Source of the DNA: an uncultured Oscillospiraceae bacterium
GTDB taxonomy: Bacteria > Bacillota > Clostridia > Oscillospirales > Oscillospiraceae
Reading direction: 5' to 3'
Assembly: GCA_910584045.1 (NCBI GenBank)
Contig: CAJTYO010000003.1
Span: forward strand, 44,837 to 108,836
DNA: 64,000 nucleotides
Positions 54,176 to 62,743 of the stretch are shown here, one piece after another. Position numbers and translations under genes: made by a program. Each line of letters begins with the position of its first letter. The stretch's first letter is position 1. The notes below the pieces were generated by a model. The model searched no databases. It was given only the letters and a program-made list of their open reading frames with translations, and was not told the origin of the DNA.

Positions 54176-55522
54176 TCAGCGGCCGATCTCACGCAGAAAA
54201 TGCAGAAAGCAGCACAGCGCCAGCAGGTCGGCGCTGCCGCCAGGGGAGAGATTCTTCGCAATAAACGCCCGATCCAGCCGCTCCATCATCTCCCGACCGG
54301 GGTAGGCCTCATCCGCCAGCAGACGCGTCAGCGCGGCAGCCGTCTCCCGATACGCGTCCATGCCTCCCCGGGCAACCATATTCGTGTCAACCGTGTGAGC
54401 CAGCAGCGCCAGCAGCGCGGCTCCCCCGGCCTCATCCATACTCCGCCCCTGGGCCAAGCCCTCCTCCAGCACCGGCAGGCCATGCGCCAACACAGAGGGA
54501 AATCCCGCCTCCGCCTGCCCGCGCACGCCTGTAATGCCGTGAAGCAAATACAGCCGCTGGCCAGCCGTCCGGGCGGCTTCCTCCGTAAGGCCTGCCAGTT
54601 CCCGCCCCACCGTTCCGGCCGCCATAGCCGACACCTGGGACAGCACCCGCTCCGGCCGGTTCCATTCCCTCCGGTCCAGCCGCCCCAGTGCGCCGCAAAC
54701 CAGCCCCATAGAATAGACGGCCCCCTTGTGGGTATTCGCACCGCCTGCGGCAGCGTACATATCGCACTCAGCCAGCTTCCCGGGCCGGCGCAGCGCCGCC
54801 AAAGTCTCTGGCGCGGGCTTTGCGGCCGTCTTTCGGCCTATCTGAACGCAGCGAAAAAAATAGGGCCACAGCGCAGATGCGCTGCTCATAAAGGAAAACA
54901 CATCCATATCCCGGTGACTTCCGGTGTTGGCCCGATCCACAAGCCCCGGCTTAGGGGTGATGCACACCTCATAAAGCAGAGCCCGAACCGCCAGGCTGGC
55001 GGCAGTTTCGGCATCCCGGCGGTTCAGCGACTCCTCCAGAAGCGTCCAGGTCCGCCCCTGGAGCTCTGGAATTGAGTGGGCGCGGCTGCGGGCGCAGACC
55101 TTCGCAGGTCTGCCGCAGATGAGACACCTCCTGGGCTCCGCCCGCTCCAGAACGCGCCCGTCCGGTGTCAAAACATCCATGTCAAACAGCCGCCCCAACT
55201 CTGTATCTTCCTCCAGCGAGCAGGTCAGCTCCTTGAGCGCCTCCGGGCGCATATCCACCACGTAGAGGCCCTCGCAGCCGGTGGGCTCATCCAGCTCCTC
55301 CCGGAAAACACAGGGCGACGACAGCAATTCCAGCTGTCCCAGCAGCAGCTCCCGCCCCAGCGCAAATCCCCGCCGGATAAGGTCGCTGTTCTTCACCGGT
55401 CCGGCAATGTTCATGGTATAGGAGACCAGCGGGCGCCCGAACCGCTTCAGCAGCGCCTGCTGCCGCTGTGCGCGGCGCTCCCTGGCCTCCAGCATATCCC
55501 GCAATTCCACCACATGCTCCAT
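54176..55522 (-). CDS. citXG: CitX-CitG fusion: apo-citrate lyase prosthetic-group synthesis and transfer
   Basis: 448 residues from the ATG at 55522 (GGAGGCGGGTACACGG upstream). The N-terminus (1-175) is CitX, which attaches the prosthetic group (LVSYTMNIAGPVKNSDLIRR, RRCLICGRPAKVCARSRAH). The C-terminus (180-448) is CitG, triphosphoribosyl-dephospho-CoA synthase (ITPKPGLVDRANTGSHRDMD, GANTHKGAVYSMGL, GAALLALLAHTVDTNMVARG). Both serve citrate lyase or a related lyase, but no citD, citE or citF gene lies nearby. The partner enzyme must be elsewhere. Confidence 0.93.
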   Translation of the reverse strand: MEHVVELRDMLEARERRAQRQQALLKRFGRPLVSYTMNIAGPVKNSDLIRRGFALGRELLLGQLELLSSPCVFREELDEPTGCEGLYVVDMRPEALKELTCSLEEDTELGRLFDMDVLTPDGRVLERAEPRRCLICGRPAKVCARSRAHSIPELQGRTWTLLEESLNRRDAETAASLAVRALLYEVCITPKPGLVDRANTGSHRDMDVFSFMSSASALWPYFFRCVQIGRKTAAKPAPETLAALRRPGKLAECDMYAAAGGANTHKGAVYSMGLVCGALGRLDRREWNRPERVLSQVSAMAAGTVGRELAGLTEEAARTAGQRLYLLHGITGVRGQAEAGFPSVLAHGLPVLEEGLAQGRSMDEAGGAALLALLAHTVDTNMVARGGMDAYRETAAALTRLLADEAYPGREMMERLDRAFIAKNLSPGGSADLLALCCFLHFLREIGR

Positions 55523-55618
55523 CCGTGTACCCGCCTCCGCCGCAAAGTTCTGCTTTATCATTGCTATTATACCATAGTACGCCCGGGCTTTCAACGCGGG
55601 ATTTCCCATGTGGAACGA

Positions 55619-55647
55619 TTGACAAACCGCGCCCCCGCGCTTATAAT
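55619..55647 (+). promoter_or_regulatory. Consensus sigma-A promoter of the 87-residue gene
   Basis: Perfect TTGACA (55619-55624), 17-nt spacer and perfect TATAAT (55642-55647), 54 nt before the start. It should be a strong promoter. Confidence 0.9.
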
Positions 55648-55700
55648 TTCAGACAGATGAACCGCCGCCGGAGACGGCGGGCGGAGAGGAGGCGCTTTCT

Positions 55701-55964
55701 ATGTATCAAATTTTGCGCATCACGGACCGGGACGGCGTAGCCAAGGCGGAGCCTGAGGATCTGGCCCGTCAGGGCTGTATCGGCGAGGCAAAGATGGAGG
55801 ACGGCTGCGTACTGATCCATTGCCGCTACGACAAGCGCGGCGAGCCCTGCGACCGCTACATACGCACCAGCTATGTCAAGGATTGGAAAAAGGACCGCAC
55901 CACCGGCCGGGTCGTGGTGGAGACGATGAACAGCGTTTATTATCTGGAGCCGGTGAAGATGTAG
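55701..55964 (+). CDS. Unknown 87-residue protein behind a very strong promoter
   Basis: Starts MYQILRITDRDGVAKAEPED, has LIHCRYDKRGEPCDRYIRTS and ends VVVETMNSVYYLEPVKM: a small, charged, beta-rich cytoplasmic protein without signal or membrane span. GAGGAGGCGCTTTCT precedes the ATG. No family was recognised. The consensus promoter suggests abundant expression. Confidence 0.7.
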   Translation: MYQILRITDRDGVAKAEPEDLARQGCIGEAKMEDGCVLIHCRYDKRGEPCDRYIRTSYVKDWKKDRTTGRVVVETMNSVYYLEPVKM

Positions 55965-56005
55965 CCTGTTACCCTTTTGTCACCAATATGATACAAAAAG
56001 TTGGC

Positions 56006-56033
56006 TTGCTTCTGGCGGCCCGCGTGGTATACT
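56006..56033 (+). promoter_or_regulatory. Promoter of the deacetylase-lipoprotein gene
   Basis: TTGCTT (56006-56011), a 16-nt spacer and TATACT (56028-56033), 49 nt before the start. Confidence 0.65.
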
Positions 56034-56082
56034 AAGGGGCAGAGAGAGGCGGCAGGGACCGCCTACAGGAGGTATTGCACAA

Positions 56083-57375
56083 ATGAAAAGATCTATCGCG
56101 CTGCTGCTGGCCCTGACGCTGCTGTTTGCGTCCGCCTGCGGCGGCAGTCCTCAGGACAGCCAGCCCGATCCCGCTCCGCCCGCCGAACAGACCGCTCCCC
56201 CGGATGAGCCCCCGGCGGAGCCAGCCGAACCTGCCCCTGAACCGGAGCCGGAACCCGAGCCTGAACCTGAACCAGCCCCGATCCAGGAGCCCTACGAAAT
56301 ATATGATCCCGCCGTTATGCCGGAGGGCGGGGAGCGGGACGGGGTGAAATACGAGGCCTATGAGGGCATTGTGGAGCACCTGTTTTTCCACCCCCTCATC
56401 GCCTATCCGGAGCTGGCCTTCGACGGCGACGCCCAGGAAAAGGGCCTGGACGACTTCATGGTGACGGCGGACGAGTTCAACAAGATCCTGACCAGCTGCC
56501 ACGCCAACGGTTACGTACTGGTTGATATCGCCGACGTGTGGAGCGAGACTGCCGGGGAGGACGGCGCCCCCAAGATGGTACGCAATACCCTCTACCTGCC
56601 CGAGGGCAAAAAACCGCTGATTCTCTCCTATGACGACACCAACTACTACCCCTACATGCTGGAGAACGGCTTCACGCACAAGCTGATTATCGGCGAGGAC
56701 GGAAAGATCTGGTCCTGGGGCCTGGACCCCCAGGGCAACGAGGTGATCAGCCGGGATCTGGACGCCATCCCCGCCCTGGACAAGTTCGTGGAGGAACACC
56801 CGGACTTCTCCCCCTTCGGAGCCAAGGCCTGTCTGAGTCTAACTGGCTACGAGGGTATTTTGGGCTACCGCACCCAGACTGACGGCAGCGTGGAGTGGAC
56901 CGACGAGCTGGAGGCCAACCGGCAGGCAGAGCGGGAGGCGGTGAAGCCCATTGTGGAGGAGCTGCGGCGCACCGGCTGGACCTTTGGCAGCCACACCTGG
57001 GGCCATATCCGGCTGGGCAGCGGCAACCTGTCCAAAATTCAGAACGACACCGAAAAGTGGCTCGACGAGGTTGGCAGTCTGGTGGGAGAAACCGCCATAC
57101 TTTTCTACCCCCACGGCGAGCGGCCTGACGGCGGCGACTGGAAGCAGACCGGCCCGGCGTTCCAGTACCTCCAGAGTAAGGGCTTCCGGGTCTTCTGCTC
57201 TGTGGGGATCGAGAGCTTCAGTTATATCAAGAAGGACATCTGCGCCGTTATCTGTGACCGGCTCCATCCGGACGGCACCACGCTGCGGTACTCCCGCAAG
57301 CGGTATCTGCAATTCTACGACGCCAAAGACATTCTGGACCCCGTGCGGCCGGACTTCGGCGTGGATTGGGACTGA
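56083..57375 (+). CDS. Lipoprotein with a polysaccharide-deacetylase (CE4/NodB-like) domain
   Basis: 430 residues. Signal peptide and lipobox LLFASAC (lipid-modified Cys about 19), then a Pro/Glu linker of repeated EPEP units (about 25-70). The catalytic domain (about 90-425) has LILSYDDTNYYP (the Asp-Asp site) and GSHTWGHI (metal His site). The family removes acetyl groups from peptidoglycan or other glycans outside the cell. The second Asp of the first motif is followed by Thr-Asn rather than the usual Gly-Pro, so the substrate may be unusual. AGGAGGTATTGCACAA precedes the ATG. Confidence 0.87.
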   Translation: MKRSIALLLALTLLFASACGGSPQDSQPDPAPPAEQTAPPDEPPAEPAEPAPEPEPEPEPEPEPAPIQEPYEIYDPAVMPEGGERDGVKYEAYEGIVEHLFFHPLIAYPELAFDGDAQEKGLDDFMVTADEFNKILTSCHANGYVLVDIADVWSETAGEDGAPKMVRNTLYLPEGKKPLILSYDDTNYYPYMLENGFTHKLIIGEDGKIWSWGLDPQGNEVISRDLDAIPALDKFVEEHPDFSPFGAKACLSLTGYEGILGYRTQTDGSVEWTDELEANRQAEREAVKPIVEELRRTGWTFGSHTWGHIRLGSGNLSKIQNDTEKWLDEVGSLVGETAILFYPHGERPDGGDWKQTGPAFQYLQSKGFRVFCSVGIESFSYIKKDICAVICDRLHPDGTTLRYSRKRYLQFYDAKDILDPVRPDFGVDWD

Positions 57376-57389
57376 GGAGGGCGGCAGGG

Positions 57390-58061
57390 ATGAACGCAAG
57401 AGAAATTCTCTCCCATATAGACCACACCCTGCTCAAGCCCGCGGCCGCCTGGACGGACATACAGGCGCTGTGTGAGGAGGCCGTCCGGTACAAAACCGCG
57501 TCGGTCTGCATACCGCCGTGCTACGTCCAACGGGTCCGGGAGTTCTTTCCGGCGCTGAACATCTGCACTGTGGCGGGCTTTCCCCTGGGCTACTGCGTCA
57601 CGGCGGCCAAGCTGGCCGAGACGGAGCAGGCCCTGACGGACGGCGCGGACGAGGTGGATATGGTGGTCAACGTGGCCGAGGTGAAAAACGGCAGCTTCTC
57701 CCTGGTCACAGAGGAAATCCGCCGGCTGAAAGCCGTCTGCGGCGGGAAAATTCTGAAAGTCATTGTCGAGACCTGCTTCCTGACCCGGGATGAGAAAATC
57801 GCCCTGTGCGGCGCGGTAACGGAGGCGGGGGCCGACTATATCAAGACCTCCACCGGGTTCGGTTCCGCCGGTGCGGCGCTGGAGGATATTGCTCTGTTCC
57901 AGGCCCATATCGGGCCGAACGTGAAGATCAAAGCCGCCGGGGGCATCCGCACCCGGGAGGCGCTGGAGGCCTTTCTGGCGGCGGGCTGCGACCGCGTCGG
58001 CAGCAGCGCCGCTGTGGCCCTGCTGCGGGACGAATGGGAGCGGCAGGCGGGAAAAATTTAA
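57390..58061 (+). CDS. deoC: Deoxyribose-phosphate aldolase
   Basis: 223 residues from the ATG at 57390 (GAGGAGGGCGGCAGGG). Splits 2-deoxyribose-5-phosphate to acetaldehyde and glyceraldehyde-3-phosphate. The Schiff-base Lys is in YIKTSTGFG; HTLLKP, ADEVDMVVNV and KVIVETCFL are family blocks. It starts 14 nt after the lipoprotein gene and is followed by a hairpin (58081-58108). The other deo genes are not here. Confidence 0.95.
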   Translation: MNAREILSHIDHTLLKPAAAWTDIQALCEEAVRYKTASVCIPPCYVQRVREFFPALNICTVAGFPLGYCVTAAKLAETEQALTDGADEVDMVVNVAEVKNGSFSLVTEEIRRLKAVCGGKILKVIVETCFLTRDEKIALCGAVTEAGADYIKTSTGFGSAGAALEDIALFQAHIGPNVKIKAAGGIRTREALEAFLAAGCDRVGSSAAVALLRDEWERQAGKI

Positions 58062-58080
58062 GAGAATGTCGAGTTTTGGA

Positions 58081-58108
58081 GTGCGGCGGGAAAATTTTTC
58101 TGCCGCAC
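58081..58108 (+). terminator. Hairpin after deoC
   Basis: GTGCGGC (58081-58087) and GCCGCAC (58102-58108) with an AT loop. The following sequence (CCCTTAACTTTTTT) overlaps the flagellin promoter. Confidence 0.55.
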
Positions 58109-58111
58109 CCC

Positions 58112-58138
58112 TTAACTTTTTTCCTGCGCCGCCGATTA
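58112..58138 (+). promoter_or_regulatory. Sigma-28 (SigD/FliA) promoter of the flagellin locus
   Basis: TTAA (58112-58115), a 15-nt spacer and GCCGATTA (58131-58138), close to the sigma-28 consensus TAAA-N15-GCCGATAA. It implies FlgM control of flagellin and a leader of about 215 nt that includes the 17-codon peptide frame. Confidence 0.8.
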
Positions 58139-58185
58139 TATGGGTGTAAACAAGTGGCAGGCCTTCCGGTGTTTGGGAGGAAATC

Positions 58186-58239
58186 ATGAGAATTCAGCAT
58201 AGTTATTTTGGTTTTAACCGGCCGGCGCAGGCTGGTTGA
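58186..58239 (+). CDS. 17-codon leader peptide or truncated copy of the flagellin start
   Basis: AGGAAATC then ATG; the first five residues (MRIQH) equal those of flagellin, followed by SYFGFNRPAQAG and a stop. Twenty bases around the start (58182-58201) are identical to 58358-58377 at the true flagellin start. It may be a relic of a flagellin duplication or a translated leader that tunes flagellin expression. Confidence 0.5.
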   Translation: MRIQHSYFGFNRPAQAG

Positions 58240-58361
58240 AATAAACTCATCCCGCGCCCAACGGTCCGGACAGTCTGGCCAGATGCCCAGACCGGGAAGC
58301 GCACCATCTATCGGAGCGTCCGCAGGGAAGCAGACGCACAGAATGACTAAGGAGTGTAATC

Positions 58362-60125
58362 ATGAGAATTCAGCATAATATCGCGGCGATGAACGCCTAC
58401 CGCAACTACAACATCAACACCTCCGCCGTTTCCAAGAACCTGGAGAAGCTCTCCTCCGGCTACAAGATCAACCGCGCGGGCGACGACGCCGCCGGTCTGG
58501 CCATTTCCGAGAAGATGCGCGCCCAGATCACCGGCCTGGAGGCCGCAGGCAAGAACGTCAAGGACGGCATCAGCCTCGTGAAGACCGCTGAAGGCGCCAT
58601 GCAGGAGGTTCAGGACATGCTCAACCGCATGGTCAACCTGGCCACCCAGTCCGCCAACGGCACCTATGACAACGAGGTCGACCGCGCCAACCTCCAGAAG
58701 GAAGTCGATCAGCTCCAGTCCGAAATCAACCGTATCGCCGACAGCGCCAACTTCAACGGCATCAAGCTGCTGGACGGTTCTCTGGACACCAGCGTCAAGA
58801 CCGCCGGCGACAAGAGCGTGACCGATGTGCTTGGCGCGAACTTCAAGGTCATGGCCGACGGCCAGCTGGGCAAAGAGCCCCAGGCAGGTATTTATTCCAT
58901 TGATCTCTCCAACCTCAAGCTCTCCCCGAAGACGCAGGGCGCGACCGTGACCTTTGAGGCATTTGGTAAGGTTACGGCTGATGTGACCATTACAGAGGGC
59001 ATGACTGATGAGCAGGTTGCCAAGGCACTGGCCGATCAGTGGAACAAGGAATACAGCAACGAGTGGAACGACGAAGCTCTCTATGGCGACGGCTTTAAGA
59101 TCAATGCCGAGGCCCAGGGCAATAAGATTGTGTTTACCATGAACCAGGCTCCCAGCAAGGCCTGGACAGAGGCAGATAACAAGGCGACCGTTTCCTTCGC
59201 CTATGCCGACATTGGCAGCAACAACGCGCAGCAGGTTACCATTACCCAGGAGCAGGAAGCGATTGACACCACTATGAGCCGTATGTATGCTCAGGCGGAG
59301 TTCAATCTTGCTGATCTGAAGGTTAAGGATGGCGGAACCCTGACCATCGGTGACGAGACCTATGTGTTTGCTGTAGGCGCGGATAGCAAGTACAAGGATA
59401 TGGACAACGTGATTGATCTGACCGACCTGACTGCTACTTCTGCTGATCTGAACAGAATCGCAGCCAACCGGCTGAGCACTGCGGCCCAGAATAACACCCG
59501 CTTCAAGGTGGGCAGCGCCAATAACGCAACCGGCACCATCTCCATCACCGAAAAAGAAGGCGGGGTGGATTACTCCAAGAACAACCTGGCCGGTGAGGAC
59601 GGCAAGGGCACCACCAGAGTAGGCACCGCCGCTGGCGCCGCCAACACCCCGGGCAAGGCCGACGCTACTGCTGCGGATTGGGCTGGTCTGATTAAGACTG
59701 GTACGGTAAATGCAGAGGCTATGGGTACCGGTCTGACCCTTCAGATCGGCGACACCTCCGACAGCTACAACCAGCTGAAGGTCTCCATCGGCGACATCCA
59801 CACCAAGGCCCTGGGCATTGACAAGATCAATATCGGCAACCAGGAGGGTGCTGCTGACGCCGTTAACGTCATCAAGAACGCCATCAACCAGGTTTCCTCC
59901 ATCCGCGGCACCCTGGGCGCTACCCAGAACCGTCTGGAGCACACCCAGAACAACCTGTCCGTGATGCGCGAGAACATCCAGGACGCCGAGTCCACCATCC
60001 GCGACACCGACATCGCCGAGGAAATGATGAGCTACACCAAGAACAACATCCTGGTGCAGTCCGCCCAGGCCATGCTGGCCCAGGCCAACCAGATTCCTCA
60101 GGGCGTTCTCCAGCTGCTCGGCTAA
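58362..60125 (+). CDS. hag: Flagellin
   Basis: 587 residues. The conserved N-terminal D0/D1 (MRIQHNIAAMNAYRNYN, LSSGYKINRAGDDAAGLAIS) and C-terminal D1/D0 (GATQNRLEHTQNNLSVMREN, NILVQSAQAMLAQANQIPQG) frame a long variable middle (about 160-460, D2/D3). The variable DNA is less GC-rich than the ends. It forms the filament after export. It follows a sigma-28 promoter, and AAGGAGTGTAATC precedes the ATG. A hairpin follows directly. Confidence 0.97.
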   Translation: MRIQHNIAAMNAYRNYNINTSAVSKNLEKLSSGYKINRAGDDAAGLAISEKMRAQITGLEAAGKNVKDGISLVKTAEGAMQEVQDMLNRMVNLATQSANGTYDNEVDRANLQKEVDQLQSEINRIADSANFNGIKLLDGSLDTSVKTAGDKSVTDVLGANFKVMADGQLGKEPQAGIYSIDLSNLKLSPKTQGATVTFEAFGKVTADVTITEGMTDEQVAKALADQWNKEYSNEWNDEALYGDGFKINAEAQGNKIVFTMNQAPSKAWTEADNKATVSFAYADIGSNNAQQVTITQEQEAIDTTMSRMYAQAEFNLADLKVKDGGTLTIGDETYVFAVGADSKYKDMDNVIDLTDLTATSADLNRIAANRLSTAAQNNTRFKVGSANNATGTISITEKEGGVDYSKNNLAGEDGKGTTRVGTAAGAANTPGKADATAADWAGLIKTGTVNAEAMGTGLTLQIGDTSDSYNQLKVSIGDIHTKALGIDKINIGNQEGAADAVNVIKNAINQVSSIRGTLGATQNRLEHTQNNLSVMRENIQDAESTIRDTDIAEEMMSYTKNNILVQSAQAMLAQANQIPQGVLQLLG

Positions 60126-60148
60126 GCAGCGGCGCTTTTCGCCGCTGC
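60126..60148 (+). terminator. Hairpin after flagellin
   Basis: GCAGCGGCG, short T-rich loop, CGCCGCTGC (60126-60148), followed by a second GC stem at about 60153-60186. There is no T run, so it may instead stabilise the flagellin mRNA. Confidence 0.55.
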
Positions 60149-60283
60149 CGGGGCCGCTCGCCGGCGGCATAGCCGCCGATGGCGAGCCCCTGCGGACGAA
60201 GTACCAACATCTGCTCCGGCGGGGTTTCCGCCCCGCCGGAGTACCCTGCAGCCCTTGCGTTTCATCATCGGGAGGAACTATCA

Positions 60284-60823
60284 ATGGAAGAAAAAAAAGC
60301 GCCCGCCTTATCCAACAAGGTCGTCATCGCCGCCGCCGCAGTTATTGTGGCCGCGCTGGCGGTTGTGGCCGCACTGCTGCTGAGGGCGGATAAGGATGAC
60401 GGCAATTCCGCGGCTATCGGATACGCAGCCGAGGCCAAGGTCATGCTGGATCAGAATTCCCTCCAGGCCGCATTTGAAGAGGCGATGCGCAACGCCGAAG
60501 ACGGCAATGTTGGTTTGAAGTACAAAAACGATGCGTTCAGTTCCGACGGAACCAACTTTGAATGTTATATCGTCAATTCGGAGTCCAACAAATACGATAT
60601 GTTCCTGGCTGTCTACGCCGATTCGGAGCTGACAGATCAAATTTTTCTGTCCGGATTGGTGCCGCCCGGCAGCGGGTTTGAGAACATTACCCTGGAACAC
60701 GCTCTGGAAGTGGGCAGCCACCGGGTGTATGTTGCGCTGACTCAGGTGGAGACCAATGAGGAAACCGGTGAGCAGGTTATTAAAAACCAGGTTATGCATA
60801 CCATGGATTTCCATGTTAACTAA
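60284..60823 (+). CDS. Membrane-anchored surface protein before the secreted-protein trio
   Basis: 179 residues from the ATG at 60284 (GGGAGGAACTATCA). A short cytoplasmic tail (MEEKKAPALSNK) is followed by one membrane span (about 13-35) and an external beta-sandwich-like domain of about 120 residues (SNKYDMFLAVYADSELTDQI, SGLVPPGSGFENITLEHALE, GSHRVYVALTQVE). No sortase or signal-peptidase motif was seen. It stands between flagellin and three secreted proteins on the same strand, so it could be their anchor; this is inference. Confidence 0.75.
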   Translation: MEEKKAPALSNKVVIAAAAVIVAALAVVAALLLRADKDDGNSAAIGYAAEAKVMLDQNSLQAAFEEAMRNAEDGNVGLKYKNDAFSSDGTNFECYIVNSESNKYDMFLAVYADSELTDQIFLSGLVPPGSGFENITLEHALEVGSHRVYVALTQVETNEETGEQVIKNQVMHTMDFHVN

Positions 60824-60895
60824 CCGGGAAGATACGTTTGTTACAAGCAGCCGTGTGCTGATGTAAAACACAAAATCTGTAGGAGGAAATATTCC

Positions 60896-61951
60896 ATGAA
60901 GAGCAAGAAAATCCTTTCTTCGGCTCTGGCTCTCGTTATGAGCCTGTCCCTGGCTGTTCCCGCTTTTGCCGACTCCAGCTCTGCTGACCCCAACACCACC
61001 GAGATTGACGGTACGTATCAGGCCGTCGTCATTGATGTCAAGGTGCCCTCCATTGGTAAGGCATTCATCAATCCCTATGGCCTCGACATTTCTGTGCCGC
61101 AGGATGTTTCGGACGATACTAATACCAATGAAACCGTCATCAGCGGTCAGCAGATTGTCACCGCTCCTATGTCCATTCAGAACAGAACCGCGATGGATCT
61201 GCAGGTCAACGCCACTGTTACCGGTGCTGTTACCGCTCTTAGCGATGCAAACGCAATCCCCATGAAGCTGGCCACCGCGACCACCAAGGGCTCCGGCACC
61301 GAGGGTCAGGATGGCTATGTTGCCCCCGCTACCAGCAAGAGCGCCTTCGTGTATCTCCAGGCCAAGTCTGCTGACGACACCACCGGCGGTGGCGCCGCTA
61401 TTGCCACAGAGTGTGCCGCTTGGGCCGCTTCCGGGTATAGTGAGGCAACTGACGTCATCGTCAGCACCAGAGCTACCACCAAGGAGAATCTGGTTGTTCT
61501 GCGCGGTGCGGATGTGAACGCCACAACTGGCGCTTTTAACGCTTACAATGCGGGCAGTATCGCTCTGTTCCGTCTGACTGGCGACTGCGTTATGTCCCCC
61601 AGCAATGCATGGACTGAGAACGACAAGTTCACCGCCACCGTCGCGTTCACCTTTATTCCTGCTCAGATCACCAAGTATGCTGTCACGGTTGATAATGTTG
61701 GCGGTACTGGCACAACAACTGGTGTGACTGCAACTGCTAGCGTGGCAACGGCCGCCGAGGGTGACACTGTCACTATCACCATTGCTGGTGTTACTGCTGG
61801 AGAGACAGCCACTATTGCTGTTACAGATGCTGACAGCGGCAATGTTACTGTTACGCCTAACAGCTTCACCGCTACTGGTGGAACGACCGGAACCACCGCT
61901 ACGTTTACTATGCCTGCTAAGGCAGTCACTGTTAGCGTCACCGTGGCCTAA
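60896..61951 (+). CDS. Secreted protein A of the INPY-domain trio, with an InlB-B-like repeat
   Basis: 351 residues. Signal peptide (1-25, cleaved about AFA/DSS). The INPY domain (about 45-255) has VKVPSIGKAFINPYGLDISV, APMSIQNRT, KSAFVYLQAKS, ALFRLTGDCV and AFTFIP. A C-terminal Thr/Val repeat part (about 260-351), ending FTMPAKAVTVSVTVA, resembles divergent InlB B repeats found on Gram-positive surfaces. TAGGAGGAAATATTCC precedes the ATG. No LPXTG motif. No known family was recognised for the INPY domain. Confidence 0.75.
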   Translation: MKSKKILSSALALVMSLSLAVPAFADSSSADPNTTEIDGTYQAVVIDVKVPSIGKAFINPYGLDISVPQDVSDDTNTNETVISGQQIVTAPMSIQNRTAMDLQVNATVTGAVTALSDANAIPMKLATATTKGSGTEGQDGYVAPATSKSAFVYLQAKSADDTTGGGAAIATECAAWAASGYSEATDVIVSTRATTKENLVVLRGADVNATTGAFNAYNAGSIALFRLTGDCVMSPSNAWTENDKFTATVAFTFIPAQITKYAVTVDNVGGTGTTTGVTATASVATAAEGDTVTITIAGVTAGETATIAVTDADSGNVTVTPNSFTATGGTTGTTATFTMPAKAVTVSVTVA

Positions 61952-61984
61952 TTCTGTATTCCAGCATCTCTAACACGTAACACA

Positions 61985-62015
61985 GGGGCCGTACGGCTTT
62001 CGGCCGTGCGGCCCC
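61985..62015 (+). terminator. Hairpin between secreted genes A and B
   Basis: A 13-bp stem with one wobble (61985-61997 with 62003-62015) followed by CCTTCCTTCT. It could terminate partly or stabilise the upstream mRNA. Confidence 0.5.
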
Positions 62016-62037
62016 CTTCCTTCTGGGAGACCCAACC

Positions 62038-62679
62038 ATGAAGAAAAAACTTCTGCTATGCGTAGTTTTGGCGCTGCTGCTGTCCGCCGTTCCGGCCCAT
62101 GCCGAAGGAGACAGCGCCAGCACCATAATCGACGCACTGTGCAATCTTCCGGACATTTCCGTAATCGTACCGGCAAGCGCGGAGGTTTTCATCAATCCCT
62201 ATAAACTGCCCCTTACCATTGAATCGAGTGAAACCACGGCGCAGATCGTCTCCACTCCCGCCTGTATTGAAAACAAAAGCAAGGTGCCTATCAGCGTCAG
62301 TGCAACGGTGACCGGATCGATTAAGGAGGGCAGCGACATGCGCTTGACCTCCTACAGCACCCAGTCCCCGGAGCTAACGCTGACCAGCAAGAGCGCCTTT
62401 GTCTATTTTGAGATGCAGGCCTCCACCGGTCCAGGCTCAGCTGTCTGGGACCCGGAGTATGATATGGATAAGCACATGGTTGTCCGTAACGGCATATCAA
62501 AGACAAAGAAGAACATAGCTGTTATTGCACAGGCGGGCCAACCGAAACACTTCGGGGAGTTCCGTCTGACGGGCGACTGTGTCCCCGTTCCTCGCTATCC
62601 CTGGACGGAGGCAGACGGCATAGAAGTGGAAATTGCGTTCACCTTCGCGCCGCTGTCGGTGTGGACAGAAGTCCCCTGA
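62038..62679 (+). CDS. Secreted protein B of the INPY-domain trio
   Basis: 213 residues: a signal peptide (1-22, AHA/EGD) and one INPY domain that fills the rest: VIVPASAEVFINPYKLPLTI, AQIVSTPACIENKSKVPISV, KSAFVYFEMQAS, GEFRLTGDCV, WTEADGIEVEIAFTFAPL. It is the shortest member and shows the domain borders. A GGGAG site precedes the ATG. No membrane anchor. Confidence 0.78.
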   Translation: MKKKLLLCVVLALLLSAVPAHAEGDSASTIIDALCNLPDISVIVPASAEVFINPYKLPLTIESSETTAQIVSTPACIENKSKVPISVSATVTGSIKEGSDMRLTSYSTQSPELTLTSKSAFVYFEMQASTGPGSAVWDPEYDMDKHMVVRNGISKTKKNIAVIAQAGQPKHFGEFRLTGDCVPVPRYPWTEADGIEVEIAFTFAPLSVWTEVP

Positions 62680-62693
62680 GCAGCAGCCACCGC

Positions 62694-62726
62694 GCCGTGC
62701 GGCTGCGCCGCAGCCGCACGGCTTTT
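62694..62726 (+). terminator. Hairpin between secreted genes B and C
   Basis: A perfect 12-bp stem (62694-62705 with 62711-62722) followed by TTTTC, 21 nt before the start of gene C. It may attenuate transcription into the third gene. Confidence 0.6.
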
Positions 62727-62743
62727 CTGATGGAGAAACTATC

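Noticed and set aside
58347..60284. - strand open frame of about 645 codons opposite flagellin
   Set aside because: Antisense of flagellin; apparent hydrophobic stretches come from Asn/Thr codons read backwards.
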